DNA of 64,000 nucleotides from Anaerorhabdus sp036636695 (lineage in GTDB: Bacteria; Bacillota_I; Bacilli_A; Erysipelotrichales; Erysipelotrichaceae). The stretch lies in NCBI RefSeq assembly GCF_036636695.1, contig NZ_JAVWNW010000001.1; one strand, 5' to 3'. Shown one piece after another: positions 44,083 to 52,334 of the stretch (within the stretch, counting starts at the first letter, position 1; each line of letters begins with the position of its first letter). A model generated the notes under the pieces. That model was given only the letters and a program-made list of their open reading frames with translations. It was not told the origin of the DNA and ran no database searches. The position numbers and the translations under genes were made by a program.

Positions 44083-44642
44083 GAATTGTTGCAGGAAAGC
44101 ATCGTTCACGTATTTTAAAAACTCTTCCAGGAGAGAATACAAGGCCAACATTGGATAAAGTAAGAGAAGGTGTATTTTCTTCAATTGGACCTTATTTTGA
44201 TGGGGGTATTGTTTTGGATCTTTTTTCAGGTTCTGGAGCAATTGGTCTAGAATGTATATCACGGGGAATGGATTTTGGAATATTTGTAGATAGTAATTAT
44301 GATGCAATCAAGGTTATTCAAGAAAATATTAAGGCATTGAAGGAAGAAGAAAGAACATTATGTCTTAAAATGGATTATAATCGTGCTCTTCAACAATGTG
44401 TATCACAAAATAGAAAATTTGATTTAATCTATTTGGACCCACCGTATTCAAAGATATCAGTGTCAGATATCCTTACGTTTATCGATGAAAATAAATTATT
44501 GAATAAAGATGGAGTTGTTATCTCAGAAACACTGAAGGATGAAGAAGTGAAGGAAGAATTTAAATCATTCAATAAGAAAAAAGAATTAAATTATGGTATT
44601 ACTAAAATAGTAATCTTTAAAGAAAAAGAGGAGTCAGTATGA
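44079..44642 (+). CDS. rsmD: 16S rRNA (guanine(966)-N(2))-methyltransferase
   Basis: Methylates G966 of 16S rRNA using SAM. The 187-residue product has RIVAGKHRSR at the start, the SAM-binding DLFSGSGAIG (47-56) and catalytic DPPY (120-123). It overlaps ftsW and coaD by 4 bp each; rsmD-coaD is the common order. Confidence 0.95.
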   Translation: MRIVAGKHRSRILKTLPGENTRPTLDKVREGVFSSIGPYFDGGIVLDLFSGSGAIGLECISRGMDFGIFVDSNYDAIKVIQENIKALKEEERTLCLKMDYNRALQQCVSQNRKFDLIYLDPPYSKISVSDILTFIDENKLLNKDGVVISETLKDEEVKEEFKSFNKKKELNYGITKIVIFKEKEESV

Positions 44643-45118
44643 GTATTGCATGTTATCCAGGAAGTTTTGACCCGATTACAAATGGTCATTTAGATATTAT
44701 TCGTCGTGCAAGTAAAATGTTTGATGAAGTATATGTAACAATTATGATTAATCCAAAGAAAAAAGTAACGTTCTCACAAGAAGAACGCAAAGAAATGATT
44801 GAAAAATGTGTGGCGGATTTGAAAAATGTTAAGGTTGTGATTGGGCAAGGGTTAACTGTTGATTTTGCCAAACAGTTAGGTGCAGTTTCATTGATAAGAG
44901 GAATAAGAGCAGTTGCAGATTATGAATATGAGCTTCAACAAGCTACAGCTAATATGATGTTGAATGATGAAATTGAGTCTATTTTCTTTGTCGCAAGACC
45001 GGAATACTCTTTCTTAAGTAGTTCTGTGGCTAAAGAAATAGCTGTAAACGGTGGCGATATAAGTAAGTTTATACCAAGTGAAATTAGTGATTTTGTCTTG
45101 CAAGAATTACGTAAATAA
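44639..45118 (+). CDS. coaD: Phosphopantetheine adenylyltransferase
   Basis: CoaD makes dephospho-CoA, the step before CoaE, which is also in this window. The 159-residue product has PGSFDPITNGHLDII (nucleotidylyltransferase motif, H17), RGIRAVADYEYELQ and the C-terminal YSFLSSSVAKEIA motif. The start overlaps the rsmD stop. A strong terminator follows. Confidence 0.97.
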   Translation: MSIACYPGSFDPITNGHLDIIRRASKMFDEVYVTIMINPKKKVTFSQEERKEMIEKCVADLKNVKVVIGQGLTVDFAKQLGAVSLIRGIRAVADYEYELQQATANMMLNDEIESIFFVARPEYSFLSSSVAKEIAVNGGDISKFIPSEISDFVLQELRK

Positions 45119-45134
45119 ACAAATAAATATGAAG

Positions 45135-45170
45135 TCCTGTTGTTTAAATATTAAATAACAGGATTTTTTT
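45135..45170 (+). terminator. Rho-independent terminator after coaD
   Basis: A 13-bp stem with one G-U pair (45135-45147 with 45151-45163), ATA loop, T7 tail. Confidence 0.88.
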
Positions 45171-45171
45171 A

Positions 45172-45199
45172 TTGATATTTTTGCTGAAATAGTTATAAT
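45172..45199 (+). promoter_or_regulatory. Promoter of the TetR operon
   Basis: TTGATA (45172-45177), 16 bp, TATAAT (45194-45199). The -10 touches the first TetR-type operator. Confidence 0.75.
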
Positions 45200-45229
45200 A
45201 TAACATATGTTATATAACAAATGTTATAT
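45198..45229. promoter_or_regulatory. Two tandem near-identical palindromic operators
   Basis: ATATAACATATGTTATAT (45198-45215) and ATATAACAAATGTTATAT (45212-45229) differ at one base and overlap by 4 bp (14-bp period). They lie from the -10 to the ribosome binding site of the tetR-type gene, as expected for autorepression by two TetR dimers. Confidence 0.75.
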
Positions 45230-45241
45230 TTAGGAGGATTT

Positions 45242-45814
45242 ATGCCAAAGGTAAAAAGGATTAACCGCGAAAAAATTTTGGAAGGTGCTTTGAGTATTAT
45301 ACAAACTAAAGGTATTAGTGGCTTAAATGCAAGAAGTTTGGCATGTGAATTGAACTGTTCAACACAACCTATTTATTCAGAGTATAAGAGTATGGATGAT
45401 CTAAAAGAGGAACTTAAAAAAGAAGCTGAGATTACTTATAAAAGATGTGTAAACTATTATCTCAATGAGACAAGCTATGCTTCTTATTTGGCGGTAGGAT
45501 TAGGATTTATTAAATTTGCGAAAGAACATAAAGGACTATTTCAATATCTTTATATGCAACCACAAGAAAATAAAGGCAACCTATTTGAAGATGTAAATGA
45601 AAAAGAAATTCAAACCATCTTAGTAGAGAACTATAAATTATCGATAAATGATGCGAAAAATTACCATACAGAAATGTCAATTTATACATATGGACTTGCA
45701 TGTGCATTAAATGTTAATCACATTCAAATTAGTGAAGAAGAAATTGTAGAGCACTTAACAACTCAATTTAAAGCACTAATGTTAATTTATAGAAATGAAG
45801 AGGAAAAGAAATGA
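45242..45814 (+). CDS. TetR family transcriptional regulator
   Basis: The 190-residue product has an N-terminal helix-turn-helix (about 8-55: REKILEGALSIIQTKGISGLNARSLACELNCSTQPIYSEYKSMDDL) and a helical C-terminal ligand domain. AGGAGG precedes ATG 45242; the ATG at 45221 lies inside the operator. The stop overlaps the next gene (ATGA), so it is the first gene of the four-gene operon and probably represses it. The ligand is unknown. Confidence 0.88.
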   Translation: MPKVKRINREKILEGALSIIQTKGISGLNARSLACELNCSTQPIYSEYKSMDDLKEELKKEAEITYKRCVNYYLNETSYASYLAVGLGFIKFAKEHKGLFQYLYMQPQENKGNLFEDVNEKEIQTILVENYKLSINDAKNYHTEMSIYTYGLACALNVNHIQISEEEIVEHLTTQFKALMLIYRNEEEKK

Positions 45815-47289
45815 AAGTTATTATTATTGGTGCAGGATTGGCTGGATTGTCAGCTGGAATATATGCAAGAAAAGCTGGATATGAAGTTGAGATTTATGAA
45901 AAAAATAATTACACAGGTGGTTTGTGTACAGGATGGATGCGTAAAGGAAGTTATATTGAAGGATGTATTCATTGGTTAACTGAGTCTAAACATGGTGATC
46001 TTAATCAAATATGGCACGAAATAGGAGCTTTAGATGATACGGTTAAAGTATATGATGGTGACTCTTTTTATGAAGTAAATATCAATGGACATAAAATAAA
46101 CATGTGGACAGACATTGAAAAATTGACAGAAGAATTAAATCGATATGCTACTCAAAAAGATAAAAAGATAATCAAAGAATTTATAAAATATATTAAAATA
46201 AGTATGAATTTTGGTTCAGTACCCTCAAAGAAACCATTTCATTTATGGACAATGATGGAAGGTATAAGTTATGGAATGAAAATGCTTCCACTTATAAAGA
46301 TGATGAATAAATATGGAGCGATTTCAATCAAGGAATTTAGTGAACAGTTTGAGAGTGAAGAATTAAAATATTTTTTCTCTAGTGCAACGATTCCAGATAA
46401 CTATAGTGCATCATCTTTAATAATTACATTGGGTGGACTAACTATAAAAAATAGTGGCGTACCAGAAGGAGGGTCAAAACCACTAATTGAAAGAATAGAA
46501 AAAAAATATATAAGCCTTGGTGGGAATTTATATTTAAATAGTGATGTTAAGGAAATACTTGTAAAAAATGAATTAGTATCTGGAATACAATTAAGCGATG
46601 GAACAATTCATGAAGCGGATTATATTATTAGTGCTTTAGATATTCATCATTTAACAAGTCATCTTTTAAAGAATAAATATGAGGTTAATGAAATAACAAA
46701 ACGTGATCAAGATAAAATAAAAAATCCTACATGTAGTTTGATTACTGCAGTTTATAGAACAAATGCAGATTTAAGTGAAATGACTCAAACATCGTTTTTT
46801 CAAGTAAAACCTTATAAAGTATTAGGAAAAGAATATTCAAGCCTAGGAATCAAACACTTTGGATATGAACCAACGCTAATTCAAAATGGTAAAACAGTGG
46901 TTCAAGTTAATGTAATTACGGATGAAACACAATTCACGCAAGTAGAAAAAATGAGTGAAGAAGAATATAAATTATTCAAACAAGAAATAGTAGAACAATT
47001 CAAGCAAATGGTTCTTGAAACAGTTCCTCAAATGACTGATTTGGAAGAGTTAGATGTGGTAACTCCAAAAACATATGTTAATTATGTTAATGCATACAAA
47101 GGATCCTTTATGGCATATGCAATGACACCAAACAATAAACAAATGAATATTATGAATAATGTTTTACCAATAAAGAACTTGATTATCGCAAGTCAGTGGC
47201 AAATGACACCTGGAGGAACTCCAGTAGCAGTTGTTCAAGGAAAATTTGCGATACAAACTATTCAAGATATAGAAAGCAAACGGAAATAA
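45811..47289 (+). CDS. FAD-dependent oxidoreductase, phytoene desaturase/CrtI-like
   Basis: The 492-residue product begins MKVIIIGAGLAGLSAGIYARKAGYEVEIYE, a dinucleotide-binding fold (G7-x-G9-x-x-G12, acidic end of strand 2), and follows the CrtI/RetSat pattern with YTGGLCTGW, a C-terminal Q-W-x-x-P-G-G-x-P (QWQMTPGGTPVAV) and FAD-binding end. Relatives desaturate or saturate carotenoids and other isoprenoids. No phytoene synthase gene is near, so the substrate is open. It overlaps tetR by 4 bp. Confidence 0.85.
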   Translation: MKVIIIGAGLAGLSAGIYARKAGYEVEIYEKNNYTGGLCTGWMRKGSYIEGCIHWLTESKHGDLNQIWHEIGALDDTVKVYDGDSFYEVNINGHKINMWTDIEKLTEELNRYATQKDKKIIKEFIKYIKISMNFGSVPSKKPFHLWTMMEGISYGMKMLPLIKMMNKYGAISIKEFSEQFESEELKYFFSSATIPDNYSASSLIITLGGLTIKNSGVPEGGSKPLIERIEKKYISLGGNLYLNSDVKEILVKNELVSGIQLSDGTIHEADYIISALDIHHLTSHLLKNKYEVNEITKRDQDKIKNPTCSLITAVYRTNADLSEMTQTSFFQVKPYKVLGKEYSSLGIKHFGYEPTLIQNGKTVVQVNVITDETQFTQVEKMSEEEYKLFKQEIVEQFKQMVLETVPQMTDLEELDVVTPKTYVNYVNAYKGSFMAYAMTPNNKQMNIMNNVLPIKNLIIASQWQMTPGGTPVAVVQGKFAIQTIQDIESKRK

Positions 47290-47292
47290 AAG

Positions 47293-48063
47293 ATGGGAAA
47301 AGTTGTAGGGATTTACTTTAGTGGCACAGGGAATACAAAATTTTGTATTGAGAAATTCGTATCAGAAATTGACGCTAATGCAATTTGTGTTTCGATTGAA
47401 GACAAAAATTGTATAAAGGAAATACAAGAGAATAATTTTATTGTATTAGGCTATCCAATATTCTATAGCTCACTACCCAAAATTATGAAGGATTTTCTAG
47501 TTGAGAACAAAATGTTGTTTAAAGGAAAATCACTATTCATTATGACAACGATGGGATTATTTAGTGGTGATGGGTCTGGTTTGGCGGCACGTGTGTTGAA
47601 GGAAGTTAATCCAGAAATTATTGGAGGATTACATTTGTTGATGCCTGATAGTATATGTGATGAGAAAGTGTTAAAGAAATCACATGAAGAAAATAAACAA
47701 ATCATAGCAAAAACAAATGAAAAGATATCTTTCGCTGCAAACAAAGTAAAAGGTGGATTACCAACACAAGAAGGATTAAGTAAAATCAATCAATTGATTG
47801 GATTGTTTGGGCAACGTCTATGGTTTGGACATAAAACTAAAAAATATTCATCGAAATTAAAAATAAATGTAGAACAATGCATTGGTTGTGGTAAATGTGT
47901 AAAATTATGTCCTATGAAAAATCTGATGTTTACAAATTCTACAGTTTCGCAAAAGGGTTTATGTACACTTTGTTATCGATGCGTAAATGAATGTCCAAAA
48001 CAAGCAATAACGTTACTAGGTTCTAAAGTAATACAGCAACATCATAGTAAAGATTATTACTAG
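47293..48063 (+). CDS. EFR1-type flavodoxin/ferredoxin fusion protein
   Basis: The 256-residue product joins an N-terminal flavodoxin domain (GIYFSGTGNTKFC, FMN phosphate loop; GYPIFYSSLPKIM) to a C-terminal two-cluster ferredoxin with C196-x2-C199-x2-C202-x3-C206-P and C224-x2-C227-x2-C230-x3-C234-P. This is the EFR1 family of electron carriers. It is 3 bp after the CrtI-like gene, which suggests that it passes low-potential electrons to that flavoprotein. The ribosome binding site is weak, pointing to coupled translation. Confidence 0.88.
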   Translation: MGKVVGIYFSGTGNTKFCIEKFVSEIDANAICVSIEDKNCIKEIQENNFIVLGYPIFYSSLPKIMKDFLVENKMLFKGKSLFIMTTMGLFSGDGSGLAARVLKEVNPEIIGGLHLLMPDSICDEKVLKKSHEENKQIIAKTNEKISFAANKVKGGLPTQEGLSKINQLIGLFGQRLWFGHKTKKYSSKLKINVEQCIGCGKCVKLCPMKNLMFTNSTVSQKGLCTLCYRCVNECPKQAITLLGSKVIQQHHSKDYY

Positions 48064-48079
48064 AATTGTGAGAGAGGGT

Positions 48080-49285
48080 ATGAAAAAAATTGCAATGTTT
48101 TCAATGGGGACTCGTGGTGATGTACAACCATATTTGGTGCTATCTAAAGAATTGATGAATCATGGATATGATGTAGTTTTGGGTACACATCCATGTTGGC
48201 AAAGCTTAGTTGAAAGTTATGGTGTAAACTTTGTAAGTATAGGGCCAGACATTAGTATTGAAGATGAAGCTGCAAAGATTCGAGGTAAGAGCAAAAATCC
48301 AATGTTGAGCATGTTGAAAACAATGAACTTTGTATTTAAGCTTATTCAAAATTCAACGGATGAAATTTACAAGTATTGTAAAGGCAAAGACTTAATTATT
48401 GTCTCACATAGCCAAATGGGTGCAGCAGAAGCTGAAGCATTAGGGATTAAAACAGTTAATGTTACACTTCAAACTGAGATGTTACCTCTAGACAAGAAAG
48501 AGAAAACATTTACAGATAAACTAGTTGCCTCTTTAATTAATCCTTTTATGGCAAAGCCGTATAATAAAATAAGGAAAAAGTATCATCTTAAGAAAGTAAA
48601 ATCAATGGATCAAGTGATGTCTAAAACTTTGAATTTAATTCCAATAAGTAAATATGTTCAAGCAGCTAATCCATATTGGGCTGATAAAAATAAGATAGTA
48701 GGTTATTGGTTTTTAGAAGAAGAAAATTATATTCCTTCACAAGAACTTTCTGCCTTTTTAGCACAGGGAGATAAACCAATTATTTTATCACTGGGGGCAA
48801 TGTCTTTTGAAAGTACCGAGGAGATCGATAAATTAAATTGTTTCATGGAAGCATTCAATGAAATGAATAAGCGTGCAATCATTCAAGGATTTAATAAAAC
48901 GATGAAACAAGTAAGTCTACCAGACACAATGATTGCGATTGATTCGGTTCCACATAGTTGGTTATTTAAACAAGGCTATGCAGTTATTCATCATTGTGGT
49001 TTTGGTACAACTGCTTCAAGTATGTATTATGGTATACCATCTATTCCAATTCCACATGTGCTTGATCAGTTATCTTTCGCAAATCATCTCTATCGCTTGG
49101 ATGTAGGCACTAAACCTATAAAAGCAAGCGAATTAAATACAGAAGTATTAATTAATACAATTCGCGAATTGGATAATAATTATGAGTTTTATAAGAGTAA
49201 TGTTTTAGAACTGTCAAACAAGATGAATTTAGAAGATGGACTTGAGAAAACAATTCAATTAATAGAGAAAAGGTTAAACAGTTAA
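48080..49285 (+). CDS. GT1-family glycosyltransferase (UGT/sterol glucosyltransferase-like)
   Basis: The 401-residue product begins MKKIAMFSMGTRGDVQPYL, the typical start of GT-B UDP-glycosyltransferases acting on lipids and natural products (G-T-R-G-D-V-Q-P). The C-terminal donor site has DSVPHSWLFKQGYAVIHHCGFGTTAS with the conserved H-x-G-x-G-T-T. A GTG at 48068 is an alternative start; GAGAGGG is close to ATG 48080, so the exact start is uncertain. It ends the TetR operon and likely glycosylates the product of, or a partner lipid to, the CrtI-like enzyme. Confidence 0.85.
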   Translation: MKKIAMFSMGTRGDVQPYLVLSKELMNHGYDVVLGTHPCWQSLVESYGVNFVSIGPDISIEDEAAKIRGKSKNPMLSMLKTMNFVFKLIQNSTDEIYKYCKGKDLIIVSHSQMGAAEAEALGIKTVNVTLQTEMLPLDKKEKTFTDKLVASLINPFMAKPYNKIRKKYHLKKVKSMDQVMSKTLNLIPISKYVQAANPYWADKNKIVGYWFLEEENYIPSQELSAFLAQGDKPIILSLGAMSFESTEEIDKLNCFMEAFNEMNKRAIIQGFNKTMKQVSLPDTMIAIDSVPHSWLFKQGYAVIHHCGFGTTASSMYYGIPSIPIPHVLDQLSFANHLYRLDVGTKPIKASELNTEVLINTIRELDNNYEFYKSNVLELSNKMNLEDGLEKTIQLIEKRLNS

Positions 49286-49312
49286 AAAGGGAATCGTGGA
49301 GATTCCCTTTTA
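49285..49312. terminator. Bidirectional terminator
   Basis: An 11-bp stem AAAAGGGAATC/GATTCCCTTTT around GTGGA, between the convergent glycosyltransferase and xre-type genes. Confidence 0.8.
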
Positions 49313-49513
49313 CCTAAATATGAAGATATCTTCTATTGGTGTTTTTACAATTCTTGAAATATCTATCGCAAGTTTTAGTGAAGGGTTATACTGTGCTTTT
49401 TCAAGTCGCATAATCGTTTCTCTACGAACTCCTACTAAATCAGCTAGTTGTTCTTGAGTTAACCCAGCTAGTGTACGATATGTTTTTAGATTACAAATGA
49501 ATTCATTTTCCAT
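49310..49513 (-). CDS. Small Xre/HTH_3 transcriptional regulator
   Basis: A 67-residue protein that is almost only a helix-turn-helix: LKTYRTLAGLTQEQLADLVGVRRETIMRLEKAQYNPSLKLAIDISRIVKTPIEDIF. This is the compact YozG/DUF3796-linked type. It lies 5 bp downstream of a membrane-protein gene and is the second gene of that unit, so it most likely controls the operator at 50174-50210. Confidence 0.9.
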   Translation of the reverse strand: MENEFICNLKTYRTLAGLTQEQLADLVGVRRETIMRLEKAQYNPSLKLAIDISRIVKTPIEDIFIFR

Positions 49514-49518
49514 AAGTT

Positions 49519-50160
49519 TTAATCCTGTGTTTCATATTTATAAAGCAAGTATTTACTTAGGAATAGAATTAAGGCATAAATACATGAAACAGTGATTATC
49601 ATGAATATTGCTGCCCATTCAGTATTTCTTTTAAATAAGCCCATACCAATTAACCAAATCATAATAAACATTAAAGTGAAACCTGTTTTATAGGATTGGA
49701 TAGTAGCTTTAGTTTCATTCTCTTTGAACAATTCATCTTTTAGGACATTGGATAATTTACCTTCATAAAAGAAACTAAAGAAACCAAAAAATACAAAGAA
49801 GAAGAAAGGGAAAATAGTTTTATCAATGGAGAAGGTCCAAAATCCTAAAAAACCCAAGAAACCAAAGAATCCAAGATATCCCAGTTTTGAAGAAATAAAA
49901 CGTGTATGATTTGTATCAATTGTTTTTTGTTTAAACACAACTTTCGTTATTTCGATTACAAGGTAAATAACATAGCCAAACAATAATAATCCAGATACAA
50001 GCATGGGTGTATCTTGGATAATAAAAGAATATGTTGATAAATTTGTAGGTTCAACAAGACGAGAGTTGTTGAAGAGCACAGAATATCCAACAGATGCGAG
50101 TAACATTAGAATAATAATGGATCCACCTAATATAAGGTTTTTCATTTTTTTCTTGTTCAT
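49519..50160 (-). CDS. DUF3796-like membrane protein
   Basis: The 213-residue protein has about six hydrophobic segments and the repeated aromatic-Gly stretch SSKLGYLGFFGFLGFLGFWT (about 91-110) that marks DUF3796 proteins. The function is unknown; members are usually next to a small Xre regulator, as here. GGAG sits correctly before ATG 50160; the ATG at 50172 has no ribosome binding site. Confidence 0.75.
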   Translation of the reverse strand: MNKKKMKNLILGGSIIILMLLASVGYSVLFNNSRLVEPTNLSTYSFIIQDTPMLVSGLLLFGYVIYLVIEITKVVFKQKTIDTNHTRFISSKLGYLGFFGFLGFLGFWTFSIDKTIFPFFFFVFFGFFSFFYEGKLSNVLKDELFKENETKATIQSYKTGFTLMFIMIWLIGMGLFKRNTEWAAIFMIITVSCIYALILFLSKYLLYKYETQD

Positions 50161-50173
50161 AATTTTCTCCATA

Positions 50174-50210
50174 GTGATATATTTGTCACTTGATGATACA
50201 AATATATCAC
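50174..50210. promoter_or_regulatory. 13-bp inverted-repeat operator of the xre/DUF3796 unit
   Basis: GTGATATATTTGT (50174-50186) and ACAAATATATCAC (50198-50210) are perfect inverse copies with an 11-bp spacer. The right arm covers the -10 of the promoter. Confidence 0.65.
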
Positions 50211-50228
50211 ATTCTATAAAGTTGTCAA
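50201..50228 (-). promoter_or_regulatory. Promoter of the DUF3796-xre unit
   Basis: On the minus strand: consensus TTGACA (50228-50223), 16 bp, TATATT (50206-50201). Confidence 0.75.
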
Positions 50229-50272
50229 TAGTAACTGTGTAAAGTAATATAATAATTTAAAGAGTAAAGTGT

Positions 50273-50347
50273 ATGAATATTAAAGAACAAGTCGAGTTGT
50301 TAACAAATAGTGATGATAAATAAGCATATCAAGCATTAAAGGTTTAA
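50273..50347 (+). pseudogene. Decayed short coding remnant
   Basis: ATG 50273 opens MNIKEQVELLTNSDDK, then a TAA (321-323) interrupts, and the same frame continues AYQALKV before a second stop. The residues look like real protein (amphipathic helix, acidic turn, helix), which suggests a gene lost by a nonsense change and deletion. A second open stretch, A-M-E-L-R-K-F-K-S-I-N-E-N-S, follows near 50390 in another frame. No family is named. The rest of 50230-50462 holds nothing else I can support. Confidence 0.35.
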
Positions 50348-50462
50348 TTTACAAGGAACATAAACTTGCAATAAATAAGATAAAGCAATGGAATTAAGGA
50401 AATTTAAAAGTATAAATGAAAATAGTATATACTTAGTACAGTAGTATAGGGAGAAATTAATT

Positions 50463-51155
50463 ATGCAGATTACAATCATCCATGGACAAAATCATAAAGG
50501 TTCGACGTATCATATTGCAAAGCAGTTAGCGGATAAACTCGAAGGTGAAATTACAGAATTCTTTTTACCACGAGATTTTGATTCTTTTTGTGTAGGATGC
50601 AATACTTGTTTTGGAAAATCAGAATTATTATGTCCACACAGAGAAAGACTCAATCCCATAACAGAAGCACTCAATAAGGCAGATGTCATTATTTTGGCTA
50701 GTCCTGTTTATGTGTATCATGCGTCAGGTGCTATGAAGGTCTTATTGGATCATTATGGTTATCAGTGGATGGTTCATCGTCCAAATGAGCGTATGTTTTC
50801 GAAACAAGCAGTTTGTATTTCAACTGCAGCAGGAGCGGGTATGAAAAGTACAAATAAAGATATGGCTGATAGTACTTTCTTTTGGGGAGTTGCGAAAACG
50901 TATAAATTAGGAGTCGCTGTATTTGCGGTATCTTGGGACAGCATTAGTGAAAAGATAAAGGGAAAAATAGATAAGAAAACAACCAACCTAGCAAGTGAAA
51001 TCAAGAGAAATTATGGCAAAATAAAGCCAACACTCAAAACAAAAGCTTTTTTCTCAATTATGCGTATTGTACAAAGAAAAGGATGGAATGAAGCTGATAG
51101 AGTTTATTGGGAGGAAAAAGGGTGGATAGGCAATATTCGTCCTTGGAACAAGTGA
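50463..51155 (+). CDS. Flavodoxin-fold NAD(P)H-dependent oxidoreductase
   Basis: The 230-residue product starts MQITIIHGQNHKGSTYHIAKQL, a flavodoxin-like FMN loop (G-x-x-x-K-G-S-T), followed by the iron-sulfur-flavoprotein-like Cys segment CVGCNTCFGKSELLCPHRE and ILASPVYVYHASGAMKVLLDHYGY. These are typical of the NADPH-dependent FMN reductase/flavodoxin family. AGGGAG precedes the ATG. It has no close operon partner. Confidence 0.82.
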   Translation: MQITIIHGQNHKGSTYHIAKQLADKLEGEITEFFLPRDFDSFCVGCNTCFGKSELLCPHRERLNPITEALNKADVIILASPVYVYHASGAMKVLLDHYGYQWMVHRPNERMFSKQAVCISTAAGAGMKSTNKDMADSTFFWGVAKTYKLGVAVFAVSWDSISEKIKGKIDKKTTNLASEIKRNYGKIKPTLKTKAFFSIMRIVQRKGWNEADRVYWEEKGWIGNIRPWNK

Positions 51156-51220
51156 TAAAATATATTCAAAATAGCCTATTATAAAGGCTTTTTTAATTAT
51201 GTGAAAAAAGCCATAATATT

Positions 51221-51247
51221 TTAGCACACTTTTGTTGACAGTGCTAA
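51221..51247. promoter_or_regulatory. CIRCE element 1 (HrcA operator)
   Basis: TTAGCACAC-N9-CAGTGCTAA, 16/18 arm matches to TTAGCACTC-N9-GAGTGCTAA. It overlaps the -35 of the hrcA promoter. Confidence 0.85.
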
Positions 51248-51263
51248 AATGTTGTGATATTCT
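51235..51263 (+). promoter_or_regulatory. Promoter of hrcA-grpE-dnaK
   Basis: TTGACA (51235-51240), 17 bp ending in TGA, and TATTCT (51258-51263). It lies between two CIRCE elements. Confidence 0.85.
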
Positions 51264-51264
51264 A

Positions 51265-51291
51265 TTAGCAGACATTGAGAAAGAGTGCTAA
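51265..51291. promoter_or_regulatory. CIRCE element 2 (HrcA operator)
   Basis: TTAGCAGAC-N9-GAGTGCTAA, 16/18 arm matches. It covers the expected transcription start and precedes the AAAGGAGGT of hrcA. Confidence 0.88.
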
Positions 51292-51308
51292 TAAAAGGAG
51301 GTGGAGTC

Positions 51309-52334
51309 ATGCTTACACAACGTCGAATTGATATCTTTAAGGCAATCGTGGATGAATTTATTCAATCTGCTGAACCAGTGGGGTCTAAGACTTTAATGGA
51401 AAAGTATGAACTACCTTATTCTAGTGCAACTATTCGAAATGATATGCAATTCCTTGAAGAACTCGGTTATTTAGAAAAAACACATACATCAAGTGGACGT
51501 ATACCAAGTACACAAGGATATAAGTTCTATTGTGAAAATTTACTTGAAGTTAAATTGGATCAAAAGATGGAGGTTGCGATTAAGGAATTGTTTAGTGATC
51601 GTCAGTTGAATTTAGATGAAGCAATTAAACAAAGTTGCAACATGTTATCACAAATGACAAATCTTACTTCAGGAGTTCTAGGACCAGATGCATCGATGCA
51701 GCGGTTGGAACATATTAAAATATTTCCAATCAACGAAAGAAGTGCTGTATGTGTATTTATAACAGATAGTGGATACACTGAAAATCGTACATTTAATTTC
51801 CAAGATGATGTTTCTTTAGAAGATATAGAACATTGTTGCAGTATTTTAAATGATCGGTTAAGAGGTACTTATATTCAAGATGTAGTTGATAAGATGCAAG
51901 CTTTACGTCCGATACTTTCGGAAAACGTTAAACGTCATGAGATATTATTCCAAGCATTTGTAAAAGCATTTATGAAGTTTGCAAGTGAGAATATTTATTT
52001 CTCAGGGCAAAATAAATTATTATATCAACCAGAATTTTCTGATATTGAAAAATTAAAACAATTGATGACAATGATGGAAAACAATACATTGTGGCGACAA
52101 TTAGGCAAGCAATCACAAGAACTTATTGTTAAGACACAAGATGGCTCAGAACTTATGTGGCTAGATGATGTTGCAGTAGTTACAAGTAAATTTAGAGTGA
52201 GTGATAATGAAGAAGGACAACTGATGATTGTTGGTCCATCACGAATGGATTATGATCGTGTTACTTCATTGTTAGAATATGTGTCAAGCACGATTGAAAA
52301 AATCTATGGAAGTGGAGGAAAACATGGAAGATAA
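51309..52334 (+). CDS. hrcA: Heat-inducible transcription repressor HrcA
   Basis: HrcA binds CIRCE and represses chaperone genes; GroESL assists its folding. The 341-residue product has the N-terminal winged helix (RRIDIFKAIVDEFIQSAEPVGSKTLMEKY, SSATIRNDMQFLEELGYLEKTHTSSGRIPS) and a C-terminal effector region ending IVGPSRMDYDRV. AAAGGAGGT fixes ATG 51309. It overlaps grpE by 11 bp. The two CIRCE sites ahead show autoregulation. Confidence 0.97.
   Translation: MLTQRRIDIFKAIVDEFIQSAEPVGSKTLMEKYELPYSSATIRNDMQFLEELGYLEKTHTSSGRIPSTQGYKFYCENLLEVKLDQKMEVAIKELFSDRQLNLDEAIKQSCNMLSQMTNLTSGVLGPDASMQRLEHIKIFPINERSAVCVFITDSGYTENRTFNFQDDVSLEDIEHCCSILNDRLRGTYIQDVVDKMQALRPILSENVKRHEILFQAFVKAFMKFASENIYFSGQNKLLYQPEFSDIEKLKQLMTMMENNTLWRQLGKQSQELIVKTQDGSELMWLDDVAVVTSKFRVSDNEEGQLMIVGPSRMDYDRVTSLLEYVSSTIEKIYGSGGKHGR

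Noticed and set aside
51186..51212. Hairpin GGCTTTTTT/AAAAAAGCC as a terminator before hrcA
   Set aside because: The T-run is in the left arm and no T-tract follows the right arm. The alternative AGCC/GGCT stem is only 4 bp.
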